33,308 nt of DNA from Micromonosporaceae bacterium (GTDB lineage Bacteria > Actinomycetota > Actinomycetes > Mycobacteriales > Micromonosporaceae), in NCBI GenBank assembly GCA_007130245.1, contig SLSW01000128.1, forward strand, positions 1-33,308. The letters are read 5' to 3'. Of the stretch, positions 8,859 through 17,664 are shown piece by piece (within the stretch, counting starts at the first letter, position 1; every line of letters begins with the position of its first letter). The notes beneath the pieces were generated by a model. It had not been told where the DNA came from. It ran no database searches and saw only the letters and a program-made list of their open reading frames with translations. A program made the translations under genes and the position numbers.

Positions 8859-11141
8859 ATGAGCCTCTCGCGCCGCATCCGTGCCCGGTTCCGGCGGTTC
8901 ATGGAACGCCCCGGCACCACCGTGAACCTCAACCCGTTCCGGTCGCAGCTGCCCAAGATCGCCGAACGCGGTCAGGAGCTGGCCGACCTCGACGACGACG
9001 CGCTGACCGCGGCCGCCGGCGAGGCCACCGACATGGTCGACATCTGCGCGATCGGACGGGAAGCCGCGCACCGGGCGCTGGACGAGCGGGCCTACGGCGA
9101 GCAACTGCTCGGAGTGATGGCGCTGCTGTCCGGCCACGTCGCCGAGATGGCCACCGGTGAGGGCAAGACCCTGGCCGCCGCCATGGCCGCGTACGGGCAC
9201 GTGCAGCGCGGCAACGGTCCGGTGCACGTGCTGACCGTCAACGACTACCTCGCCCGCCGGGACGCCGAGTGGATGGCACCGGTCTACCGCCTGCTGGGCC
9301 TGTCGGTCGGCTGGGTCACCGAGACGCGCAGTCCGCAGCAACGCCGCGAGGCGTACGCGGCCGACGTCACGTACGTGTCGGTGAGCGAGGCCGGCTTCGA
9401 CTACCTGCGCGACCGGCTGGTCACCGACGTCGCCGACCGGGTTCAGCCGCCGCTGACCACCGCCATCGTGGACGAGGCCGACTCGCTGCTCATCGACGAG
9501 GCTCGGGTGCCACTGGTGCTCGCCGGTGCGGTGGCCACCGAGATGGACCCGCTGCACGCGGCCACCGCCCTGGTGCGCACCCTGGCTCCGGAGACCGACT
9601 ACGTGGTCGCCGAGGACGGCCGCAGCGTCGCGCTGACCTCCGATGGCACCGCCCGGGTGGAAGAGGCGCTGGGCGGCATCGACCTGTACGACGACGCCAA
9701 CGCCTCGCAACTGTTCGCGGTCAACGTGGCCCTGCACGCACACGCGCTGGTGCAGCGGGACGTCGACTACATCGTGCGCGACGGAGCGGTGCAGCTGGTC
9801 GACGAGTTCCGCGGCCGGGTCGCGCAGCGCCGCCGCTGGCCGGACGGGCTGCAAGCGGCGGTGGAGGCCAAGGAAGGGCTGGCGGCCACGGCCGAGGGCG
9901 AGGTGCTGGGCACCATCACCGTCCAGTCGTACCTCAGCCTCTACCCGCACGTATGCGGCATGACCGCCACCGCGGTGCTGGTCGGCGACCAGCTACGGGA
10001 GTTCTTCACACTTGAGGTCGCGGTGATCCCGCGCCACAAGGAGCTCATCCGCATCGACGAGCCGGACCGGCTGTACGCCAGCCGGGAGGAGCGCGACGCC
10101 GCGCTGGTTGCGGAGGTCGCCGCCGGGCACGCCGACGGCAGGCCGGTGCTCATCGGCACCCTGGACGTCAAGGAGTCGGAAACCCTCGCCGGGGCGCTGC
10201 GCACCGCCGGAGTCGAATGCGTCGTTCTCAACGCGAAGAACGACGCCGAGGAAGCGGCCATCATCGCCGAGGCCGGCACCTACGGGCGGGTCACCGTGTC
10301 GACGCAGATGGCCGGGCGGGGTGTGGACATCCGCCTGGGCGGCAGCGACCAGTCCGACTGGGACCGGGTGGCGGCGCTGGGCGGCCTGCTGGTCATCGGC
10401 TGCGGCCGCAACGACAGCCGGCGCATCGACGACCAGCTGCGAGGCCGGGCCGGGCGGCAGGGCGACCCGGGAGGCTCCATGTTCTTCGTGAGCCTCGAGG
10501 ACGAGCTGGTGGTCCGCCACGCCTCCGACATGATCCCGCCCTCGCCGCGAATCCACCCGGACGGGTTGATCGACGATCCGGACGTGGACTACGCCGTGGA
10601 GCACGCGCAGCGGGTCTCCGAAGGGGTCAGCTTTGAGATCCACCGCAACACCTGGCGCTACCACGTGGTGATCGAGCAGCAGCGCAAGGACCTCGCCGAG
10701 TGGCGGGAGCAGATCCTCACCGGCGACGCCGCGGTGGCGCTGCTGAGCGAACGTGCCCCGCAGCTGGTCGAGGACGCCGATGAGAAGGTCCTGGCCCGGA
10801 TCGCGCGGTCGGTGGCCCTGCACCACCTGGACCGGGCCTGGGCCGAGCACCTGGCCTACCTGTCGGAGGTGCGGGAAGGCGTGCACCTGCGCGCGCTCGG
10901 GCGCCTGGATCCGCTGGACGAGTTCCACCGCGCCGCGGTGCCGGCGTTCCTGCAACTGCGCGAGGAGATCGAGCGTCGCACGGTCGAGACGCTCTCCGAA
11001 ACGGAGATCTCGGCCGACTGGCAGCCGGCCGACGCGCAGCTGCTGCGGCCGTCGGCCACCTGGACCTACCTGGTCAACGACAACCCGTTCGGCTCCGACC
11101 TGGACCGCCTGGTCAGCTCCGTGTCCCGCCGCCTCCGCTGA
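8859..11141 (+). CDS. secA2: Accessory preprotein translocase ATPase SecA2-like
   Basis: MATGEGKTLAAAMAAY (Walker A), LTVNDYLARRDAEWM, IVDEADSLLIDEAR (DEAD), STQMAGRGVDIRLGG, QLRGRAGRQGDPGGSMFFVSLEDEL. Lacks the C-terminal zinc-binding tail of housekeeping SecA. Confidence 0.88.
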   Translation: MSLSRRIRARFRRFMERPGTTVNLNPFRSQLPKIAERGQELADLDDDALTAAAGEATDMVDICAIGREAAHRALDERAYGEQLLGVMALLSGHVAEMATGEGKTLAAAMAAYGHVQRGNGPVHVLTVNDYLARRDAEWMAPVYRLLGLSVGWVTETRSPQQRREAYAADVTYVSVSEAGFDYLRDRLVTDVADRVQPPLTTAIVDEADSLLIDEARVPLVLAGAVATEMDPLHAATALVRTLAPETDYVVAEDGRSVALTSDGTARVEEALGGIDLYDDANASQLFAVNVALHAHALVQRDVDYIVRDGAVQLVDEFRGRVAQRRRWPDGLQAAVEAKEGLAATAEGEVLGTITVQSYLSLYPHVCGMTATAVLVGDQLREFFTLEVAVIPRHKELIRIDEPDRLYASREERDAALVAEVAAGHADGRPVLIGTLDVKESETLAGALRTAGVECVVLNAKNDAEEAAIIAEAGTYGRVTVSTQMAGRGVDIRLGGSDQSDWDRVAALGGLLVIGCGRNDSRRIDDQLRGRAGRQGDPGGSMFFVSLEDELVVRHASDMIPPSPRIHPDGLIDDPDVDYAVEHAQRVSEGVSFEIHRNTWRYHVVIEQQRKDLAEWREQILTGDAAVALLSERAPQLVEDADEKVLARIARSVALHHLDRAWAEHLAYLSEVREGVHLRALGRLDPLDEFHRAAVPAFLQLREEIERRTVETLSETEISADWQPADAQLLRPSATWTYLVNDNPFGSDLDRLVSSVSRRLR

Positions 11142-11150
11142 CCGCACTGG

Positions 11151-11573
11151 TCACTCAGGTGGGCGACGGTCGCGCTTGAGCTGGGCGCGGCGGCGCTTGG
11201 CCTCCAACCGGCGCTGCACCGCTCCCCGCGACGGCCTGGTGGGGCGGCGCGGCGGCGCCGGCGGGGCGATCGCCTCCGCGAGCAGCCCCGCCAGCCGGTC
11301 CTCGGCCGCACGCCGGTTCCGAAGCTGCGAGCGGTGCTCCGAGGCGACGATCGTGATCACTCCGTCGACCAGGCGGGACGCCAGCCGTTGCCGGGCGCGG
11401 TCCTTGAGATGCTCGGGCAGCGCGGTGGTGGCGGCCAGGTCGAAGCTCAACTCGACCCGGGAGTCGGCGGTGTTGACCGACTGCCCGCCCGGGCCGCTGG
11501 CACGGCTGAACCGCCAGCGCAGCTCCGCCCGCGGCACCGTCACCTCGTCGTTGACCCGTACGGCGTCCTCCAC
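11151..11573 (-). CDS. arfB: ArfB/YaeJ-like peptidyl-tRNA hydrolase (codon-independent release factor)
   Basis: GGQ motif in FSRASGPGGQSVNTADSRVELSFDL; basic C-terminal tail RRLEAKRRRAQLKRDRRPPE. Start codon uncertain. Confidence 0.85.
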   Translation of the reverse strand: MEDAVRVNDEVTVPRAELRWRFSRASGPGGQSVNTADSRVELSFDLAATTALPEHLKDRARQRLASRLVDGVITIVASEHRSQLRNRRAAEDRLAGLLAEAIAPPAPPRRPTRPSRGAVQRRLEAKRRRAQLKRDRRPPE

Positions 11574-11582
11574 ACCTCCAGC

Positions 11583-11753
11583 ATGACGCACCGGGCCCGC
11601 CGGCCGGCATTGCAGGCCGCCATCCGGCGGCCGGACGAGTTCCTGGTCGAGCAGGCACACCGCGCCCGCGACAACAACGTGCCGTACGACAGCTGGCGCC
11701 GGGCGCTGCCCGACATCCGCCAGGGTGGCGGCGGCATCGTCGGCGGCGGCTGA
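11583..11753 (+). CDS. Possible small protein (56 aa), hypothetical
   Basis: MTHRARRPALQAAIRRPDEFLVEQAHRARDNNVPYDSWRRALPDIRQGGGGIVGGG; lies between arfB and the response regulator with no competing gene on the other strand. Confidence 0.4.
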   Translation: MTHRARRPALQAAIRRPDEFLVEQAHRARDNNVPYDSWRRALPDIRQGGGGIVGGG

Positions 11754-11776
11754 TCCGCCACGCGTTGGCGTCCCGC

Positions 11777-12442
11777 TCAGCCGCCCGGGGTGACCAGGCC
11801 GCTCTCGTACGCGAACACCACCGCCTGCGCCCGGTCCCGCAACTCCAGCTTGCTGAAGATCCGCCCCAGGTGGGTCTTGACCGTCTGCTCGGCCACCACC
11901 AGCTCAGCGGCGATCTCCGCGTTGGACAGTCCCCGCGCCACCAGCCGCAGCACCTCCTGCTCCCGCGGGGTCAGCCCGTCCACCGCGTCCGAGCCCACCA
12001 GTGGCGGCCGCGCCCGGGTGGCGTAGTCCTCGATCAGCCGCCGCGTCACCGACGGCGCCAGCAGCGCGTCGCCAGCGGCGACCACCCGCACCGCCGCCAC
12101 CAGTTCGTCGGCGGTGGCGTCCTTGAGCAGAAAACCGCTGGCGCCGGCGCGCAGCGCCTCGAACACGTACTCGTCGAGGTCGAACGTGGTCAGCACCAGC
12201 ACCCGCGGCCGGTGCGCCTCGGCCGGCACGTCCAGCAGCCGGCGGGTCGCGGCCAGCCCGTCCAGTCGAGGCATCCGGATGTCCATCAGCACCACGTCCG
12301 GACGGTGCTCCCGCGCCAGCGCCACCGCCTCCTTCCCGTCGGCCGCGCCGGCCACCACCTCGATGTCGCCCTGCGCGGACAGCACCGCGCCGAACCCTTC
12401 CCGGACCATCGCCTGGTCGTCGGCGAGCACCACCCTGATCAC
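11777..12442 (-). CDS. NarL/LuxR-family response regulator
   Basis: REC domain (VVLADDQAMVREGF...DVVLMDIRMPRLDG) and LuxR HTH (LTPREQEVLRLVARGLSNAEIAAELVVAEQTVKTHLGRIFSKL). Confidence 0.95.
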   Translation of the reverse strand: MIRVVLADDQAMVREGFGAVLSAQGDIEVVAGAADGKEAVALAREHRPDVVLMDIRMPRLDGLAATRRLLDVPAEAHRPRVLVLTTFDLDEYVFEALRAGASGFLLKDATADELVAAVRVVAAGDALLAPSVTRRLIEDYATRARPPLVGSDAVDGLTPREQEVLRLVARGLSNAEIAAELVVAEQTVKTHLGRIFSKLELRDRAQAVVFAYESGLVTPGG

Positions 12443-13893
12443 TGCGCACCCCCGGACAGCGGCAGGCGGGCCGTGACCTCGAACCCGCCGTCGTCGGTCG
12501 GTCCGACCTGCAGCTGGCCACCGAGCATCGCGATCCGCTCCCGCATCCCCCGCACGCCATGGCCGCCTTCGCCGGCAGCCGGCGGTGCCCCGTGGTCACC
12601 ACCGGCTGCCGTCTCGCGCGGGCCATTACGCACCGACAGCGCCAGGTGGGTGTCCGTACGGTCCAGGCGCAGGTGCACCGGTGCGCCGGTGGCGTGCCGG
12701 GCCGCGTTGGTCAGGGCCTCCTGCAGGATCCGGTACGCCGACACGTCCACGGCCGCGGGCAGCCCGGACATCGACCCACGCATCTCCAGCGTCACCGGCG
12801 TGCCCGCCGAGCGGGTCCACTCCACCAGCTCTGCCAGGTCGGCCAGGCCCGGCTGCGGCGCGGTCGGCGCGGGCGCATCGCTGCGCAGCACCCCGAGCAG
12901 CCGGCGCATCTCGCCCAACGACTCCCGCGAGGCTTGCGAGATCTCCGCGAACTCGGTCCGTGCCTGCTCCGGCAGCTCACCGAGCCGGTACGGCGCGGTC
13001 TCGGACCGCACCGCGATCATCGACACGTGGTGGGCGACCACATCGTGCAGCTCGCGGGCGATCCGCGCCCGCTCGTCCAACAGCAGACCGCGCTCCTGCA
13101 CCTGCGCCAACTGCTGCCGGGTCCGGGACTGGTGCCGCGCCAGCTGCCCGGCCAGCACCACCGCGGTCACCAGCACTACCCCGCCCACCTGGAACGCCTC
13201 CAGGTTGACGATCGGGCCGCCGAGGACGGTCCCGCCCGGCAGCGCCTGCGGCTGCGGCACCATCTGACGCACGACGCCCTCGAGATGAAGTGGCCAGTGC
13301 AGTGGCGCCGCCCAGACCAGGGCCGCAGAGACGGCCCACACCCAGAACACCACACCGCGCGCCTGGCTGGCGGCAGCCGCGAGCAGCACCAGGAAGAAGA
13401 CCAGCACCTGGATCTCGGAAATGAACAGTGGCGGGAACCAGTCCGGCACGTACGCCGGGGGAATATACGACGCTCCGTAACTTCCGGTCTCCGCGTCGAT
13501 CCGGCGCTCCACTGAGCCCAGCATGGTCAGCTCGTACAGCAGCGCGAGGGCGCCGATGCGCCACGCCAGCAGCGGCCGGCGGACGACCACCAGCAGCAGC
13601 ACGACCGTGAGCACCATGATCAGCGGCCACCACCATCCGCCCATCTCGAGCGGCATGTGGGCGAGCACCGACATGTACACCAACGAACCGATCAGTGCCA
13701 GCAGTAGGCCGAACCCGATCAGCTGGCGGAACGACGCGCGCCGGAGCCGGCGCAGGATCGGCACCGGCTCCTCGGGCCCCCACACGAGAGCGTTCCGCAG
13801 GTTTCTCAGTTGTTGCCGGAGCACCCTTGCGGCCGTTGCTGCCAGGGACACGGCGTGACCTCCATCCACGGGGAGCGGGACGTCTCCGATCAT
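12439..13893 (-). CDS. Sensor histidine kinase (NarL/DesK type, HisKA_3)
   Basis: Multiple TM segments, RARIARELHDVVAHHVSMIAVRSE, HATPase C-terminus GEGGHGVRGMRERIAMLGG; 4-nt overlap with the response regulator. Confidence 0.93.
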   Translation of the reverse strand: MIGDVPLPVDGGHAVSLAATAARVLRQQLRNLRNALVWGPEEPVPILRRLRRASFRQLIGFGLLLALIGSLVYMSVLAHMPLEMGGWWWPLIMVLTVVLLLVVVRRPLLAWRIGALALLYELTMLGSVERRIDAETGSYGASYIPPAYVPDWFPPLFISEIQVLVFFLVLLAAAASQARGVVFWVWAVSAALVWAAPLHWPLHLEGVVRQMVPQPQALPGGTVLGGPIVNLEAFQVGGVVLVTAVVLAGQLARHQSRTRQQLAQVQERGLLLDERARIARELHDVVAHHVSMIAVRSETAPYRLGELPEQARTEFAEISQASRESLGEMRRLLGVLRSDAPAPTAPQPGLADLAELVEWTRSAGTPVTLEMRGSMSGLPAAVDVSAYRILQEALTNAARHATGAPVHLRLDRTDTHLALSVRNGPRETAAGGDHGAPPAAGEGGHGVRGMRERIAMLGGQLQVGPTDDGGFEVTARLPLSGGAQ

Positions 13894-13965
13894 GGACGGC
13901 GGTGGCCACCGCACACATCACCCTGGGGAGCCAACCTGCCGTACGGCTGTGGTGGCACCAGCGGC

Positions 13966-14673
13966 TCAGTACGGGTCGCGGCGCGGGATCGGCGGATGCA
14001 GCACGCGGGCCGGACCGGGCCGGTAGAGCGGGGCCGGACCGCCGGCGCCACCGCTGGTCGTACCCCCGGTCGCGACCACAAACCCCGCGGCCGAGGCGAC
14101 GGCACGGTGGAAGTCGGCCGGGTCGAGCCGGGTGCCCCAGATCGTCTCGTACGTCTCGCGCAGCTGGTCGATCGTGAACTCCGGCGGGCAGAAGGTGGTC
14201 GCCAGCGGCGTGTGTTCCAGCATGGACCGTGCCCGCTCCACCGCGTCGGCGAGGATCCGGTGGTGGTCGAACGCCAGATCCTCGGCGTCGATGTCGGCGA
14301 CCGGGCGCCACTGTGCGGCGGCCGCGTCGGTGCCGGCGGTCGGGGTGGGCAGGTCGGGCAGCAGGGCCAGGTACGCCACGGTGACCACCCGCCCGCGCGG
14401 GTCCCGCCCCGGGGTGCCGTAGCTGGCCAGCTGCTCGAGGTGCCCGGCCGGCTCGGCCAGCCCGGTCTCCTCGACGAGCTCCCGTTCGGCGGCGGTGTCC
14501 AGATCCTCGTCGACGCGGACGAACCCGCCCGGTAATGCCCACCGGTCGGCGTACGGCTCGGTGCCGCGCCGGATCAGCAGCACGTTGAGCGCGCCGCCGA
14601 CGATGGTGAACACCACAAGGTCGACGGTGACCGCGAACGCCGGATGCTCAGACGACACCGGAACAATCACCAC
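13966..14673 (-). CDS. NUDIX domain protein with C-terminal winged-helix-like region (NrtR-like)
   Basis: NUDIX box GGFVRVDEDLDTAAERELVEETGL; C-terminal TFCPPEFTIDQLRETYETIWGTRLDPADFHRAV, as in NrtR-type regulators. Confidence 0.85.
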   Translation of the reverse strand: MVIVPVSSEHPAFAVTVDLVVFTIVGGALNVLLIRRGTEPYADRWALPGGFVRVDEDLDTAAERELVEETGLAEPAGHLEQLASYGTPGRDPRGRVVTVAYLALLPDLPTPTAGTDAAAAQWRPVADIDAEDLAFDHHRILADAVERARSMLEHTPLATTFCPPEFTIDQLRETYETIWGTRLDPADFHRAVASAAGFVVATGGTTSGGAGGPAPLYRPGPARVLHPPIPRRDPY

Positions 14674-14719
14674 CTTTCACCGGAAAGCTAGCACCTTTGC
14701 TGCCCGCTCGGCGCCCGGT

Positions 14720-14792
14720 GATCGGTGCCAGTGGACGCGCTACTCGACGATCCGCGCCGGATCGTGGGGTAGCCGGTCCACCGGCGCCGATC
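14720..14792. repeat. 73-nt hairpin repeat, copy A
   Basis: GATCGGTGCCAGTGGACGCGCTACTCGACGATCCGCGCCGGATCGTGGGGTAGCCGGTCCACCGGCGCCGATC; 31 of 35 symmetric positions pair (2 as G-U) around a CGC loop; 69/73 identical to copy B; overlaps the stop codon of the DUF559 gene. Confidence 0.93.
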
Positions 14793-15753
14793 ACGCGAGT
14801 GGGACCGGGCCAGCGGCTCCGACAGCGGCACCAGACAGCCTCGCGGCCACGATCGCGCGGACCTGCGCCCGTACCACTTCCGGGGTGAACACCAGCTGGT
14901 CGTGAGTGAAACGGACCACCATGATCCCCATCGCGGCCAGTTCCGCGTCCCGCCGCGCGTCCCGCTCCCTGGCCGCCGTCGAGTGGTGCCACTTGGCGCC
15001 GTCGAGCTCGAAGTTCACCCGCGAACGCGGGCAGTAGACATCAAGGTAGACCGATCGGGCCCCTACCCTCACCCGTACCTGGCGGACGAGCCTCGGCATG
15101 TCCGGACCGGTGAACACGCGCTCGTATCCCCACAGCTCGAGTTCGCTGCGGCAGCCCAGGTCCAGCAGGTTCACCAGCCGCAGCAACTCGAATCGACCCG
15201 GGACGTTGACGTTCGCCTCAGCCGCCGCACGCAACCGCGCCGGTGTGGTGAGCCGGTCGCCGACCGATGCGATCACCGCCGCGCGGCGCGCGTCCCGCGG
15301 CAGCAGCAGCCAGGAGTCGACGGCGGCCTGCTCTACCCGGCACACCGGTATCCCGCGGCGGACCACGACGCCTGAGCCGGTCGGGTGGAATCCGCGACGT
15401 CGGTGCACGACGACCCCGGCCGTCCCGCGCGGGCGCTGGCTGGCGGGCACCAACACGTGCACCGGGACGCCTGAAGTCCCTGCCCCGTCGTGCGGACCGG
15501 GAAGGTTCCACACCCGCAACGCCGTGAGGTGGCTCAACGCCGCCGCGGGACCGCCGTAGCGCACGGCCGCCCGCGCCTGTGTCCACCACTCGCCGGCCCG
15601 GGCGGGATCCACGTAGACCCGCGGGAACATCCGGAGCACCGCACCGGTGCGCACCGCATGGTCGAGCACGTGATGCGGCATCCGCGCCAGCGCCTCGCCA
15701 CGGGACACCACACCCTCGTTCTCCGCGAGCAGCGCGGCCAGACTCCGGTTCAC
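14791..15753 (-). CDS. AbiEi-like N-terminal domain / DUF559 (PD-(D/E)XK-like) C-terminal protein
   Basis: N-term SLAALLAENEGVVSRGEALARMPHHVLDHAVRTGAVLRMFPRVYVDP; C-term VNFELDGAKWHHSTAARERDARRDAELAAMGIMVVRFTHDQL typical of DUF559/Vsr-like folds. Confidence 0.87.
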   Translation of the reverse strand: MNRSLAALLAENEGVVSRGEALARMPHHVLDHAVRTGAVLRMFPRVYVDPARAGEWWTQARAAVRYGGPAAALSHLTALRVWNLPGPHDGAGTSGVPVHVLVPASQRPRGTAGVVVHRRRGFHPTGSGVVVRRGIPVCRVEQAAVDSWLLLPRDARRAAVIASVGDRLTTPARLRAAAEANVNVPGRFELLRLVNLLDLGCRSELELWGYERVFTGPDMPRLVRQVRVRVGARSVYLDVYCPRSRVNFELDGAKWHHSTAARERDARRDAELAAMGIMVVRFTHDQLVFTPEVVRAQVRAIVAARLSGAAVGAAGPVPLA

Positions 15754-15894
15754 GCCGCGGAGTCAACCGGGGTAGGCCGGACAGGTCCACCGGCGAGGGC
15801 GGCACGTGTGGACACGCGGGTTGCTGTGGACAGTCACCGGACCGGCCGGGAATGTGCTAGGGAGGTTGAGCGGGAACCGCCCAGTTCCGTCAGA

Positions 15895-15967
15895 GATCGG
15901 TGCCAGTGGACGCGCTACTCGACGATCCGCGCCGGATCGTGGGGTACCGGGTCCACTGGTGCCGATC
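15895..15967. repeat. 73-nt hairpin repeat, copy B
   Basis: GATCGGTGCCAGTGGACGCGCTACTCGACGATCCGCGCCGGATCGTGGGGTACCGGGTCCACTGGTGCCGATC; 32 of 35 symmetric positions pair (3 as G-U); first 52 nt identical to copy A. Confidence 0.93.
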
Positions 15968-15984
15968 ACCCGCCGGTGGGCGGG

Positions 15985-17208
15985 TCAGCCCTGGCGGGGA
16001 ATCCCGTACGGTTCGCCCTTGCCCTCGTCCAACCATGCGCTGACCGCGACCTCGTCACTCGGGTCCACGCCCTCGGCCACCATCTGGCTCGCGGCCGACA
16101 CCGCCGCGCTGCGCCGCTCACCGGTGCGGTGCAGCCGTGCGAACTCGGGCGCCATCGAGTCGATCGCGCGGGCGATCTCCGCCACCGCGGCCGGTGGCAG
16201 GCCGCGCCGCTCCGCGGCCCAGCTGGTCCAGGCACGCAGCACCGGCGGCAGCGCGGTCACGTCGTCGTCGTCCAGGATCGCGCGGCGGTGCACCCAGTCC
16301 AGCAGGAACAACCCGACCACCGCGGGGCTCCACCGCAGCGGGTCGGTGTCCGGGGCGTCGCGCGCGAAGTCGAGGATCAGCTGAACGGCGTACCGGAGCG
16401 CTGCTTCCGCCTGGTCGCTGTCGCGGTCCAGGCCGGCGGCGTGCGCCGAGCCGAGGAACGCCCGCGCCAGTGCGTCCGGGTCGGGCGACGCGCCGGCAGC
16501 GTCCCCGCTACCCGGCGCGGCGCCGTTGGCGGGCATCCCGGCCAGCCGGGCCGCCACCAGCGCCCGGTCGGTGGCCAGCTCCCCCTCCGACGGCAGCGCC
16601 GAGAGGCGGTCCGTGATCTCCAGATAGAAGCTCACCTGCGCCCGCCAGGCCGCCGGGTCCACCTCGGTGAACCAGATCATCTCGTCGGTGCCGGCGGCCG
16701 CCCGCACCTCGTCCAACACCGTGTGCGCCGGACGGCCGACGAACAGGTCCTTGACGATGCCGACGTTGTGGTCCACCAGCGCCACCACGGCGTGCTCGCC
16801 CCCGCCGACGTCCGGATCGTCGTAGGTGAACACCGCCAGGTAGCTGGTCTGGTCGCCGTACACATCGCCGTACGCCCAGGTGCCCACCGTGCGCGCCCGG
16901 CCGAGCTGCCCCGCCCAGGGCGCCGGGTCCGTGCCGGGTATGACCCGGGCGGCACCGGTGGCGTCGGGCACGAGCGCCGCGAAAACGCTGCGGATCGCCC
17001 GCGCGGACACGGTGCGCCGGCGGGAGGTGGCGGCGAGGAACTCGCCGACGAAGTCGCGCACCGCCTCCGGCCGGGGCGCGTCGGCCACCGCGTACACGCT
17101 GCCCAGTAACGCCGCGCCCAGCATCTCGGCGTCCAGCGCGGTGGGCACCTTCGCGAGGTCACGGGCGGCGTGCAGGACCGCTTCGTGTGGGGTCCGGGGT
17201 GTCGCCAT
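15985..17208 (-). CDS. Hypothetical protein (407 aa)
   Basis: Long ORF 9 nt downstream of the membrane-protein gene stop; MATPRTPHEAVLHAARDLAKVPTALDAEMLGAALLG...; no family assigned confidently. Confidence 0.8.
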   Translation of the reverse strand: MATPRTPHEAVLHAARDLAKVPTALDAEMLGAALLGSVYAVADAPRPEAVRDFVGEFLAATSRRRTVSARAIRSVFAALVPDATGAARVIPGTDPAPWAGQLGRARTVGTWAYGDVYGDQTSYLAVFTYDDPDVGGGEHAVVALVDHNVGIVKDLFVGRPAHTVLDEVRAAAGTDEMIWFTEVDPAAWRAQVSFYLEITDRLSALPSEGELATDRALVAARLAGMPANGAAPGSGDAAGASPDPDALARAFLGSAHAAGLDRDSDQAEAALRYAVQLILDFARDAPDTDPLRWSPAVVGLFLLDWVHRRAILDDDDVTALPPVLRAWTSWAAERRGLPPAAVAEIARAIDSMAPEFARLHRTGERRSAAVSAASQMVAEGVDPSDEVAVSAWLDEGKGEPYGIPRQG

Positions 17209-17217
17209 GGTCCGACC

Positions 17218-17664
17218 CTACGCGCCCGACCGGGCGGACGCGCGTACGCTTCGGTGCGGCGTGCCCTGGTTGATCCACAGCAGCGCGAGCGGCACCAGCA
17301 CCCCGAGCAGCAGCGAGACCAGGCTCGCCGCCAGCGTCGCGCCGGCGAGGTCGCCGTGGCGCACCGCGTGGTAGCCGAGGTGGATCGCCGAGAAGACCAC
17401 CACGCCGGTCAGCACCACCGCCGTCACCCGCCGGTCGACCAGCGTCGCCGCCAGCAACAGCAGTACGCCGAAGGCGGTGAACGCGGCGCCGACGTCGACC
17501 ATCAGGTGCTCGTTGAACGGCGGGTACGCGGCCGTCCAGCCGGGGCCGAAGCCGGGGAAGGCGTCGAAGAAACGCCGTGGTGCCGCGACCGCGGCCACGC
17601 CCCAGATCAGGTGCAGCAGGCCCAGCACGGTCAGACCGCCACGCAGCAGGCGGCGGCGGATCAT
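17218..17664 (-). CDS. Small polytopic membrane protein (148 aa)
   Basis: MIRRRLLRGGLTVLGLLHLIWGVAAVAAPRRFFDAFPGFGPGWTAAYPPFNEHLMVDVGAAF...; four predicted hydrophobic segments; start overlaps the GTPase stop by 4 nt. Confidence 0.82.
   Translation of the reverse strand: MIRRRLLRGGLTVLGLLHLIWGVAAVAAPRRFFDAFPGFGPGWTAAYPPFNEHLMVDVGAAFTAFGVLLLLAATLVDRRVTAVVLTGVVVFSAIHLGYHAVRHGDLAGATLAASLVSLLLGVLVPLALLWINQGTPHRSVRASARSGA

Noticed and set aside
14791-15753. Complete type IV AbiE toxin-antitoxin system
   Set aside because: No AbiEii nucleotidyltransferase partner is adjacent; the C-terminus is DUF559 rather than a classical AbiEi C-terminal domain.
14720-15967. The 73-nt repeats as integron attC sites flanking a gene cassette
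   Set aside because: Imperfect palindromes of suitable size, but no GTTRRRY/RYYYAAC core sites, no bulged bases in the stem and no integron integrase in view.
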